DNA of 64,000 nucleotides. Source: Azotobacter vinelandii CA. Lineage in GTDB: Bacteria > Pseudomonadota > Gammaproteobacteria > Pseudomonadales > Pseudomonadaceae. Positions 37,919 to 45,296 of the stretch are shown piece after piece. Numbering within the stretch: position 1 is the first letter of the stretch; every line of letters starts with the position of its first letter. Below the pieces are notes generated by a model. It did not search any database. It was not told the origin of the DNA and saw only the letters and a list, made by a program, of their open reading frames with translations. The stretch lies in the NCBI RefSeq assembly GCF_000380335.1, contig NC_021149.1, positions 3,090,501-3,154,500 on the forward strand. Direction: 5' to 3'. The position numbers and the translations under genes are program-made.

Positions 37919-38977
37919 TCAGAAGGTGGAAATGACCTGGGGCGAGCAGGCGCGGCCGCTTCCGGCCGCCTCGCGGATGGCCTCGACCAGCGCCAGGGTG
38001 TTGCCGGCATCGGCGGCGTCGACCAGCGGCGCCTCTTCGCCGCGGGCCACCCTGACGAAATGCTGCAGTTGCAGGCGCAGGGCCTCGCCCGCCCGGCAGG
38101 ATTCCAGGCTCTGCAACAGGGGTTGGTGCCAGCCGGCGCCGGGTTCGGCGTAGTGCCAGCGCTTGAGCTGCGGAATGCTCAGCGCACCACGGGTGCCGGC
38201 CAGCAGGTAGCAGCTCTGCTCGGCCTGGCGCGGATAGACCGGGTTCTCGCCGGAATCCAGCTCCCAGCTCCAGGGGGCGGCCACGGCGTCCGAACCGGTC
38301 AGGGTGCCGAGGGCGCCGTTGGCGAAGCGCAGCAGCACCGCCGCGCTGTCCTCGTTGACCAGGCCGCGCACACCGTTGCCGGTGATCGCCTGGACCTCGT
38401 CGACCTCGCCGCACAGGTGGCGCAGCAGGTCGAGGTCGTGGATCAGGTTGGTCAGCAGCATCCCGGCGCCCGGCTCGCGGCGCCAGGGGACGTCGAAATA
38501 GCTGTCCGGCTTCTGCAACTGCCACAGCGCGGTGACCGTGGTCAGCCGGCCGAGGCCGCCGCTGCGGATCAGTTCGCGGGCACGGACGATCAGGGGGTTG
38601 TGCCGGCGGTGATGGCCGACCAGCACCGGCACACCGGCCTTCGCCGAAGCGGCGACCAGTTCGCGTACCTCGTCCAGGTGCACGCCGACCGGCTTCTCCA
38701 GCAGCACCGGCACGCCGGCGGCAATGCAATCCAGCGCGGTGCCGACGTGCAGGTTATTGGGGTTGGCGACGATCACCGCCTGCGGGCGGATCGCGTCGAG
38801 CATCCGCCGGTGATCGGCGAAATGCGCGACCGCGCATTCGGCGGCGAAGGCCTCGGCCTGCGGGCCGGGGTCGGCCACGGCACAGAGCCGGCCCTCGGGC
38901 AGATCGCGGAGATGCTGGTGATGCTGGCGGCCCATGGCGCCGGCGCCGATCAGGGCGACACGAAGCGGCTCGGTCAA
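37919..38977 (-). CDS. Gfo/Idh/MocA family NAD(P)-dependent oxidoreductase
   Basis: A 352-aa oxidoreductase. The N-terminal Rossmann motif is VALIGAGAMGRQHHQHL, the cofactor-side catalytic lysine lies in LLEKPVGVHLDE, and the C-terminal domain contains the conserved LTNLIHDLDLLRHL with the catalytic Asp-His region. The family oxidises or reduces cyclic polyols and sugars; the substrate is not evident. It is first in a two-gene operon with the TIM-barrel protein, and a perfect palindrome lies about 80 bases upstream. Confidence 0.85.
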   Translation of the reverse strand: MTEPLRVALIGAGAMGRQHHQHLRDLPEGRLCAVADPGPQAEAFAAECAVAHFADHRRMLDAIRPQAVIVANPNNLHVGTALDCIAAGVPVLLEKPVGVHLDEVRELVAASAKAGVPVLVGHHRRHNPLIVRARELIRSGGLGRLTTVTALWQLQKPDSYFDVPWRREPGAGMLLTNLIHDLDLLRHLCGEVDEVQAITGNGVRGLVNEDSAAVLLRFANGALGTLTGSDAVAAPWSWELDSGENPVYPRQAEQSCYLLAGTRGALSIPQLKRWHYAEPGAGWHQPLLQSLESCRAGEALRLQLQHFVRVARGEEAPLVDAADAGNTLALVEAIREAAGSGRACSPQVISTF

Positions 38978-39048
38978 GGCTGCGTCCTCTTGTTGTTATG
39001 AGTGGAAAGCGGGTCCCCGGGGTTGGGCGGGAATCCGCAAGCGCAGAC

Positions 39049-39071
39049 AAAATAGAACTAAGTTCTATTTT
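39049..39071. promoter_or_regulatory. Palindromic operator upstream of the oxidoreductase/isomerase pair
   Basis: A perfect 10-bp inverted repeat with a 3-base spacer: AAAATAGAAC-TAA-GTTCTATTTT. Its GAAC-N3-GTTC core recurs between the IclR regulator and the FAD-dependent dehydrogenase (42576-42588). Centred about 83 bases before the oxidoreductase start, it is a candidate site for that IclR protein. Confidence 0.6.
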
Positions 39072-39132
39072 TACACAAGACAGAATGCACGAAGCCGTGC
39101 GCTCAGCGCACGCTCACTAGAGCATTTTTACC

Positions 39133-39774
39133 TTATCCCGATTCATATCCGGCTGCCTCGAAGTAGTGCCTGCAGTCCTGTGCAGAGAACTGCGCAATCG
39201 CCTCGCCAATGCTCTGCCACAGCTCCGGCACGGTCCGCGCCGCCGCCTTTCTCAGCAGTGCCTTGAGCTTGGAGAAGGCCATCTCGATCGGGTTCAGGTC
39301 GGGGCTATAGGGTGGCAGGTAGCGCAGTGTGGCTCCTGCGCCTTCGATGGCCTGGCGTACCCCCGCCACCTTGTGGGCCGGCAGGTTGTCCATCACCACG
39401 ATATCGCCGGGCGTCAGCTCGGGTACCAGAACCTGCCCGACATAGGCCAGGAAGACCGGGCCGTTCATGGCGCCATCGAGCACCAGCGGCGCGCTCAGGC
39501 CATCCAGCCGCAGGCCGGCGGTAAAGGTCGTGGTTTTCCAGTGGCCGTGGGGGATCGCGGCCCGGCAGCGCTCGCCGCGAGGGGCCCAGCCCCGCAGGCG
39601 GGCCAGGTTCGTCGAAGCGGCGGTTTCGTCGACGAAGATCAGCTTGCGCCAATCGAAACCGGACTGCTCCTCGATCCATCCCTGTCGGGCTGCCTGGACG
39701 TCCGGCCGTTGCTGCTCGGCCGCCTGCGCGGTCTTTTTTTGAACGTCATGGCGTGCCGGTCGAGAAACGTCCAC
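39133..39774 (-). CDS. IS630 transposase, second frame (catalytic part)
   Basis: Carries the DDE core: [21 protein letters not shown] (first Asp), [11 protein letters not shown] (second Asp) and [18 protein letters not shown] (Glu). It is reached from the upstream frame by a -1 shift at seven A residues (39740-39734, minus strand), where frame one reads TTC-AAA-AAA-AGA and frame two continues AAG-ACC. Such A-run shifts are used in many IS630 elements to make full-length transposase. Confidence 0.85.
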   Translation of the reverse strand: MDVSRPARHDVQKKTAQAAEQQRPDVQAARQGWIEEQSGFDWRKLIFVDETAASTNLARLRGWAPRGERCRAAIPHGHWKTTTFTAGLRLDGLSAPLVLDGAMNGPVFLAYVGQVLVPELTPGDIVVMDNLPAHKVAGVRQAIEGAGATLRYLPPYSPDLNPIEMAFSKLKALLRKAAARTVPELWQSIGEAIAQFSAQDCRHYFEAAGYESG

Positions 39775-40061
39775 ACCGTCGCCAGGCTGACACGGACGCC
39801 ACGCTCCCGTTCGAGGGTCGCGGCGAGTTCGGCCAGCGTCAGGTCGGGGGTCTGCTCGAGCAGGCCGAGCAGGTAGTCCGCATGGGGATCGAGCCGCAAG
39901 CCCCGGGGCTTGCCCTGTCGGCGGGCGACGAGTTCCCCGCCTTCCCGGAAGCGCCGCACCCAGACGATCGCTGTTGCCGTCCCGACGTCGAATCGCTCGG
40001 CGGCCTGCCGAGCCGACAGCCCACCCATGGCCGCGTCGACGACGCGCCGGCGAAGGTCAAT
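39639..40061 (-). pseudogene. IS630 transposase, first frame, 5' end displaced
   Basis: Helix-turn-helix part of the transposase: [24 protein letters not shown] followed by a linker and [19 protein letters not shown]. The true start (ATG at 41475, encoding MARAYS) lies on the other side of the inserted IS110-type element. Joining 41475-41458 to 40061 restores a continuous [20 protein letters not shown] start. In its present form translation could only begin internally, for example at 40028. Confidence 0.85.
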
Positions 40062-40143
40062 GAAATGGACTCCCCCCTCCTACGGCGTCAATGCACCAGA
40101 CTGAAGTTGCTGGAAACAGCAGTCACCAGAGGAGAGCGTCCCC

Positions 40144-41160
40144 ATGAAACTCAAGCGGATAGGCGTCGATTTGGCAAAGCAGGTGTTCCAGATTCATGGC
40201 GTCGACAGCCACGAGCAGGCGGTCTGTCGCAAACAGCTCAAACGCTCGCAAATGCTGGACTTCTTTCGTCAACTCGAACCCTGCACGGTGGCGATGGAGG
40301 CCTGCGGCAGCTCCCATTACTGGGCGCGCGAGCTGAGAGTCCTGGGACATGAGGTGCGACTGATCGCACCGCAGTTCGTCAAACCCTACGTCAAGAGCGG
40401 CAAGAACGACGCCAATGACGCCGAAGCGATCTGCGAGGCGGCCAGTCGACCGAACATGCGTTACGTCGAGGTGAAGAGCGCCGAGCAGCAGGCCGGCCAG
40501 GCCCTGCACCGGATCAGGAGCCGCCTGATCCGGGCGCGGACGGCGCTGGTCAACGAGATTCGCGGGTTGCTGGGCGAGTTTGGCCTGGTCGAGAGCCGGC
40601 ACGGCGTGGCGGCTACCCGCCGACTGGCACAGGCGGCCTTGGCGGATGCCGAGAACGGCCTGCCGGGCCAGATGCGCGGGTTACTGGTGGAGTTGCAAGG
40701 CGAATTGGTCGAGCATGAAGCGCGCTTGTCTCGTCTCGACGAAACGATCCAGCGCCAGGCTCGCGAGGACGAGCGGGTGGAACGCCTGATGCTGGTCGAG
40801 GGCATCGGTCCGATCACGGCCACCGCCCTGGTGTCGGCCGTGGGCGATGCTCGCCAGTTCCGCAGCGCCCGGCAGTTCGCTGCCTGGCTGGGGTTGGTTC
40901 CTCGCCAACACTCCAGCGGCGGCAAGGAGCAGCTGGGCCCGATCAACAAGCGAGGCGATACTTACTTGCGCACGCTGCTGGTTCACGGAGCCCGAGCGGT
41001 GCTCAGGCACTGCCAGGACAAGGCGGATCGACGCAGCCAGTGGCTCCAGCGCTTGCTGTGTCGACGCAACCCGAACATCGCCACGGTCGCTTTGGCGAAC
41101 AAGAATGCCCGGATCGTCTGGGCGATCCTCAGTCGGGGAGATTGCTATCAACCTGGCTGA
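40144..41160 (+). CDS. IS110/IS1111-type transposase
   Basis: A 338-aa DEDD recombinase. The N-terminal RuvC-like domain shows RIGVDLAKQVFQIHGVD (first Asp), MEACGSSHYWARE (Glu) and KNDANDAEAICEAA (Asp pair). The C-terminal Tnp IS116/110 domain has LVEGIGPITATALVSAVGD and the GKEQLGPINKRGDTYLR stretch near the conserved serine region. AGAGGAGA precedes the start. It appears intact. In this family the enzyme acts with an element-encoded guide RNA. Confidence 0.9.
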   Translation: MKLKRIGVDLAKQVFQIHGVDSHEQAVCRKQLKRSQMLDFFRQLEPCTVAMEACGSSHYWARELRVLGHEVRLIAPQFVKPYVKSGKNDANDAEAICEAASRPNMRYVEVKSAEQQAGQALHRIRSRLIRARTALVNEIRGLLGEFGLVESRHGVAATRRLAQAALADAENGLPGQMRGLLVELQGELVEHEARLSRLDETIQRQAREDERVERLMLVEGIGPITATALVSAVGDARQFRSARQFAAWLGLVPRQHSSGGKEQLGPINKRGDTYLRTLLVHGARAVLRHCQDKADRRSQWLQRLLCRRNPNIATVALANKNARIVWAILSRGDCYQPG

Positions 41161-41438
41161 AAATAAAATCGCAGGCTGCACAGCCTGCAAAATGTTGAGC
41201 AGTAACCAGTAGATCCACCCCGATTGCACAGTGACATGCAGCGATGACGAACCGGTCGAACCGGCATGTGTAAAGCCTGCACAGTGCGTCGGCCCCCTGC
41301 AAGCAAGGCCGCTAGATCAATCAGGCACACATGAGCGGATTTTCATCATGGCTCGGGGCAGCCAATGCCTCATCGGAAGCCGGATATACGCAAGCAGTCG
41401 TACCTACGTTCGTCGGCAGGGCAAATCACTGGCAAACC
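41161..41438 (+). ncRNA. Candidate bridge/seek RNA region of the IS1111-type element
   Basis: This non-coding stretch between the transposase stop and the right inverted repeat is the position where IS1111-group elements encode their target-selecting RNA. It is rich in short self-complementary words, for example GCAGGCTGCACAGCCTGC near 41171-41188 and CGGTCGAACCG near 41252-41262. Boundaries and guide loops were not determined. Confidence 0.5.
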
Positions 41439-41645
41439 GGGGGGAGTCCATATACGCACTGTATGCCCGAGCCATTCTGGTCTCCTTGTCCGAGCGGGAG
41501 AGGAGAACCGAAATGACCAGGAAGAGCAACCCCTGTATGTCGAATTCGTATTTTCTAAAAATGCTCTAGCGGCGGCAGGGCAAGAGGCGGGCCCCGAGTC
41601 GACGGCGCGAGCGGCCCTTGGCCGCCGGAAAACGGAGAGCAGGTA

Positions 41646-42422
41646 TCAGGGGAACAGCTCGGAAGCCTGGCTGGCCTCGGACAGCTCTTCACCGGCCGCC
41701 AGCAGCAGCGGCGCCAACTGGTGCATGCGCGCCTCGCCGAGACGCGCGCTGGGACCGGCGAGGCTGAGCACACCGATGGGCCGGCGGCTGCGCGGATCGC
41801 GGACCACGGCGGCCATGGCCGCGGTACCGACGGCCGAACTTTCCACCACCCAGGCGTAACCGTGCTCGCGGGCCAGGCGCAATCGTTCGAGCAACTCGAC
41901 GCTGTCGCGCGGAGCGTTGGGACCCAGTTCGCCCGGCTCGACCGGCGTCTGCCGATCGACCCGGAGCAGGGCCTCCTCGTCGCTCATGCTGGCCAGCCAG
42001 GCATGCCCGGAAGCGGTGGAAGACAGCGGTGCATCGCGGCCCATGTCCGGGTCGTAGCGCAACCCGCCGCGAGCGCCCTGGGACTTGGCGATCCAGGTCA
42101 GGCGCTCGCCGTCGATCACGCCCAGCCGCACCAGTTCGCCGGTTTCCTCGGCCAGACGGTCGAGGATCGGCTGGACCACGTCCGCGCCGCTGTTGGCCAG
42201 GTAGCGAAAGCCCAGCGCCACCAGCTTGGTGGACAACCGGTAACGGCTGGTGTGCGGGTCCTGGCGCACGTAGCCGAGGCGGATCAGGTCGGCGAGCATG
42301 CGATGCGTGGCGCTCTTGGGGATGCGCAACTGATCGGCCAGGCTCTGCAGGGGAATCCCGCCGGGGTCGGCGGTCAGGCTTTCCAGAAGACTCAGCGCTC
42401 GTTCGATTTGACTGCCAGCCAT
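41646..42422 (-). CDS. IclR-family transcriptional regulator
   Basis: A 258-aa regulator. The N-terminal winged helix (residues 1-70) shows SQIERALSLLESL and LADQLRIPKSATHRML. The C-terminal IclR effector domain runs from about 85 and includes DMGRDAPLSSTASGHAWLA and the AVRDP-like VVRDPRSRRPIGVLSLAGP. It is divergent from the FAD-dependent dehydrogenase with 230 bases between, where two inverted repeats lie. It probably controls that gene and possibly the oxidoreductase/isomerase pair beyond the insertion sequences. Confidence 0.9.
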   Translation of the reverse strand: MAGSQIERALSLLESLTADPGGIPLQSLADQLRIPKSATHRMLADLIRLGYVRQDPHTSRYRLSTKLVALGFRYLANSGADVVQPILDRLAEETGELVRLGVIDGERLTWIAKSQGARGGLRYDPDMGRDAPLSSTASGHAWLASMSDEEALLRVDRQTPVEPGELGPNAPRDSVELLERLRLAREHGYAWVVESSAVGTAAMAAVVRDPRSRRPIGVLSLAGPSARLGEARMHQLAPLLLAAGEELSEASQASELFP

Positions 42423-42550
42423 GTTCAACACCCACGCGGAAAATACCGCGATTCTAAAAGAGCCGGCTGACCGCCGGGAACCGTGGCCGCTGGCTGTCAC
42501 CCGCAACGGACGACCGCCCCCTCTCCTTCCGGCCATTCTCCGGGCTTGGC

Positions 42551-42562
42551 GAACGACAGTTC
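42551..42562. promoter_or_regulatory. Inverted repeat in the IclR/dehydrogenase intergenic region
   Basis: GAAC-GACA-GTTC lies 14 bases from a second, better palindrome at 42576-42588. The spacer is four bases instead of three, so it may be a weaker half of a paired operator. Confidence 0.4.
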
Positions 42563-42575
42563 CACCCCTATTATC

Positions 42576-42588
42576 GGAACCAAGTTCC
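42576..42588. promoter_or_regulatory. Candidate IclR operator
   Basis: GGAAC-CAA-GTTCC is a perfect palindrome between the divergent regulator and dehydrogenase genes, 65 bases before the dehydrogenase start. The same GAAC-N3-GTTC core occurs in the palindrome at 39049-39071. Confidence 0.55.
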
Positions 42589-42652
42589 AAAAACAAAAAA
42601 CGGACGTGCGACCACCCTGCGTCGCCCCGTCGTTCCTGTCTGGAGAAATGCC

Positions 42653-44371
42653 ATGCCTGCAAGTCCTCTGACCCACCCGCTCGAATGCGATGTACTGGTT
42701 GTCGGCTCGGGGGCCGCGGGCCTGTCGGCCGCGGTGACCGCCGCCTGGCACGGGCAGGAGGTGATACTGGTGGAGAAGGACCCGGTGTTCGGCGGCGCCA
42801 CCGCCTGGTCGGGTGGCTGGATGTGGGTGCCGTGCAACCCCCTGGCACGCCGCGCCGGCATCGTCGAGGACCCGGAGCTGCCGCGCACCTACCTGAAGCA
42901 CGAACTGGGCGAGCGCTACGACGCCGCGCGCATCGACGCCTTTCTCGAAGCAGGGCCGCACATGGTCGAATTCTTCGAGCGGCACACCGCCCTGCAGTTT
43001 TCCGACGGCAACCTGATCGCCGACATCCACGGCGACAGCCCCGGCGCCGGCACCGGCGGGCGCTCGGTGATCGCCGCGCCCTGCGACGGCCGCGAGCTCG
43101 GCGCGCTGATCCACCGCCTGCGCAAGACCATGCGCGAGACCTCGTTCATGGGCATGCCGATCATGGCCGGCAAGGACCTCGCCGCGTTCATGAACATGAC
43201 CCGCTCGGCGCCCGCTTTCCTCCACGCCGCCCGGCGCTTCGGCCGCCATCTGATCGACCTGGCTCGCCACGGCCGCGCGATGCAACTGGTCAACGGCGTA
43301 GCGCTGGTGGCGCGGCTGGCCAAGTCGGCCGAGGCGCTCGGCGTACGGCTCTGCGAATCATCGCCGGCCAGGCGCCTGATAATCGAGGATGGCGCGGTAC
43401 GCGGCGCGCTGGTGGAGACCGCCGGCGGTGAGATCGAGATCCGCGCGCGCAAGGCGGTGGTACTGGCCGCCGGCGGCTTCCCCAACGATATCGGGCGGCG
43501 CAAGGCGATGTTCCCGCGCACACCGACCGGCCATGAGCATCTGGCCCTGCCGCCGCCGGGCGCCTCGGGCGACGGCCTGCGCCTGGGTGAATCGGCCGGC
43601 GGACAGGTGGCGACCGACCTGGTGTCGCCGGTGGCCTGGGCGCCGGTGTCGCTGGTGCGCTACAAGGACGGCAGCGCCGGTCACTTCCCGCACATCATCG
43701 AGCGTGGCAAGCCCGGCATCATCGGCGTGCTGGCCGACGGCAGGCGCTTCGTCAACGAGGCCCACGGCTACTACGACTACGTGGCGGCGATGGTCGCCGC
43801 GGTACCGCCGGAACAGGAAGTCGCCTCCTGGCTGATCTGCGACCACCGCTTCCAGCGCCGCTACGGCCTCGGCATCTCGCGGCCGACACCGCTACCGGTC
43901 GGCCCCTGGGTGCGCAACGGCTACCTGAAGAGCGGCGCCACCCTCGACGAACTGGCACGAGCCTGCGGCATCGACCCGGCGGGTCTGGCCGAAACGGTCG
44001 CCGAATACAACCGCCACGCGCGCAACGGCGAGGACCCGGCCTTCGGCCGCGGTTCGACTCCCTACAACCGCAAGCAGGGCGACCCCGGCCACCAGCCCAA
44101 CCCCTGCGTCGCGCCCATCGAGCACGCGCCCTTCTACGCGGTGAAGGTGCAACCGGGCTGCTTCGGCACCTTCGCCGGCCTGCGGACCAACGCCCACGCC
44201 CAAGTGCTGGACGGCGCCGGCCGACCGATCGACGGCCTGTACGCCGCCGGCACCGACATGGCCAGCATCATGGGCGGCCACTACCCGGCCGGCGGCATCA
44301 ACCTCGGCCCGGCGGTGACCTTCGGCTATATCGCCGGCCGGCACATCGCCGGGGCCACCGCCTGGGAGTGA
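42653..44371 (+). CDS. FAD-dependent dehydrogenase (3-ketosteroid dehydrogenase/fumarate reductase-like)
   Basis: Flavoprotein of 572 aa. The N-terminal FAD-binding motif VLVVGSGAAGLSAAVTAA and the EKDPVFGGATAWSGGWMWVP segment are typical of the fumarate reductase/ketosteroid dehydrogenase superfamily. VVLAAGGFPND and the C-terminal YAAGTDMASIMGGHYPAGG complete the FAD site. No signal peptide is present, so it is cytoplasmic. Steroid use is not implied: related enzymes act on hydroaromatic and other cyclic acids, and the IclR partner fits such a catabolic role. Confidence 0.85.
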   Translation: MPASPLTHPLECDVLVVGSGAAGLSAAVTAAWHGQEVILVEKDPVFGGATAWSGGWMWVPCNPLARRAGIVEDPELPRTYLKHELGERYDAARIDAFLEAGPHMVEFFERHTALQFSDGNLIADIHGDSPGAGTGGRSVIAAPCDGRELGALIHRLRKTMRETSFMGMPIMAGKDLAAFMNMTRSAPAFLHAARRFGRHLIDLARHGRAMQLVNGVALVARLAKSAEALGVRLCESSPARRLIIEDGAVRGALVETAGGEIEIRARKAVVLAAGGFPNDIGRRKAMFPRTPTGHEHLALPPPGASGDGLRLGESAGGQVATDLVSPVAWAPVSLVRYKDGSAGHFPHIIERGKPGIIGVLADGRRFVNEAHGYYDYVAAMVAAVPPEQEVASWLICDHRFQRRYGLGISRPTPLPVGPWVRNGYLKSGATLDELARACGIDPAGLAETVAEYNRHARNGEDPAFGRGSTPYNRKQGDPGHQPNPCVAPIEHAPFYAVKVQPGCFGTFAGLRTNAHAQVLDGAGRPIDGLYAAGTDMASIMGGHYPAGGINLGPAVTFGYIAGRHIAGATAWE

Positions 44372-44398
44372 GGATCGAACGCCTGGGGCCGCGCCGGA

Positions 44399-44566
44399 TC
44401 AGCGCTTCTTCTTCGGCTTGCCGGCGGGCTTCTTCTTTTTCCCCGGCGGTAGCGGCAGGGCCTGTGCGAAAGCCTGGCGCACATCGTTCAGGCGCTTTTC
44501 GTGCAGGTCGTGGATGCGCTTGCTGCGCTCGCTGCTGAAATCGATCAGGTTATCGTCGGAACTCAT
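44399..44566 (-). CDS. Small basic conserved protein (55 aa)
   Basis: A 55-residue protein with an acidic start (MSSDDNLIDF), a helical middle (RSKRIHDLHEKRLNDVRQAF) and a highly basic tail of lysines and prolines. The start overlaps the stop of the AlkB-like gene by four bases, so it is translationally coupled. A small gene occupies the same place between the AlkB-like gene and rapA in Pseudomonas. The basic tail suggests nucleic-acid or ribosome binding, but no function is known to me. Confidence 0.7.
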   Translation of the reverse strand: MSSDDNLIDFSSERSKRIHDLHEKRLNDVRQAFAQALPLPPGKKKKPAGKPKKKR

Positions 44567-45186
44567 GGCTGCGGATGCACCTGGCGGAAGGTCAGATTCA
44601 GGCGCGGCGCGCAGGGCTTGCGCGTCTTCGCCACCTGATGCTGCCAATGATGCTGCGTCGCGCCGGCCATGACCAGCACGGAACCGTGTTCGAGCAGCAG
44701 CGAACGCTCGATGCGCGTCTGTCCGACGCGGCGCAAGTCGAAGCGCCGGGTGCCGCCCAGGCTGAGCGAAACGATCAGCGGATCACGCCCCAGCTCGGCC
44801 TCGTCATCGCTGTGCCAGCCCATGGAATCCCGGCCGTCGCGGTAATGGTTGAGCAGCACGCCGTTCAACGGCCGGCCGACGAGCGCCTCCAGGGCCGCGC
44901 GGATCTCCGCCAGGAGCGGTGTCCAGGGCTGCGGCGGATGGGTCAACCCGGAATAGCGATAGGCGGCATCGCCATACCAGGCGACCTGGCGCGGCACAGG
45001 ATGAAGGCGTCCGTACAGCCGCACCTGCGGCCGTTCCCAGGGCGTTTCCGCCAGCAGGCGGGCGAGCCAGCGGTCGGCTGTGGCGCCGTCCAGCCAAGCG
45101 GGCAGGTAGCGCAGCTCGGCGTCGGGCAGATCGAACGGGGCGTCGAACAATGGCATGGCGAAGACAGCGGATCGCAGGGCGTTCAT
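44563..45186 (-). CDS. AlkB-like 2OG-Fe(II) dioxygenase
   Basis: A 207-aa dioxygenase of the AlkB family that likely repairs alkylated nucleic acids. The Fe(II) ligands are His and Asp in MGWHSDDEAELG and a distal His in TQHHWQHQVAK. The 2-oxoglutarate-binding arginine lies in PRLNLTFRQV, and LLNHYRDG is another family mark. It resembles the ALKBH2/3-like branch more than Escherichia coli AlkB. ATG 45186 sits by AGGATG; an internal ATG at 45156 lacks a ribosome site. It is divergent from rapA. Confidence 0.88.
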   Translation of the reverse strand: MNALRSAVFAMPLFDAPFDLPDAELRYLPAWLDGATADRWLARLLAETPWERPQVRLYGRLHPVPRQVAWYGDAAYRYSGLTHPPQPWTPLLAEIRAALEALVGRPLNGVLLNHYRDGRDSMGWHSDDEAELGRDPLIVSLSLGGTRRFDLRRVGQTRIERSLLLEHGSVLVMAGATQHHWQHQVAKTRKPCAPRLNLTFRQVHPQP

Positions 45187-45296
45187 CCTACACCGGTGGA
45201 GGACTACGCTTTCTCATATAAATGCGCCGGCAGTCGACGTCGATCTACCCAGGGCATTCCGTTACCATAGCCGGCCTTTTTACAGCGGAGACAGGC

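Larger units (their letters stand above)
40062..41457 (+). mobile_element. IS110-family element, IS1111 group
   Basis: About 1396 bp. It has perfect 13-bp subterminal inverted repeats, ATGGACTCCCCCC at 40065-40077 and its complement at 41439-41451, set 3 and 6 bases in from the inferred ends; this is diagnostic of the IS1111 group. The ends are fixed because deleting it rejoins the IS630 transposase frame exactly, with no target duplication. It encodes one transposase and has a ~280-base non-coding right end. Confidence 0.87.
39120..41566 (-). mobile_element. IS630-family element, interrupted by an IS110/IS1111-type element
   Basis: The outer ends are inverted repeats GAGCATTTTTA (39120-39130 and inverted at 41556-41566) flanked by TA on each side (39118-39119 and 41567-41568), the target duplication expected of IS630 elements. 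Removing the inner element (40062-41457) leaves about 1051 bp, a normal IS630 length. The transposase is on the minus strand in two frames and is split near its N-terminus, so this copy should be inactive. It sits between the oxidoreductase operon and the IclR gene. Confidence 0.88.
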
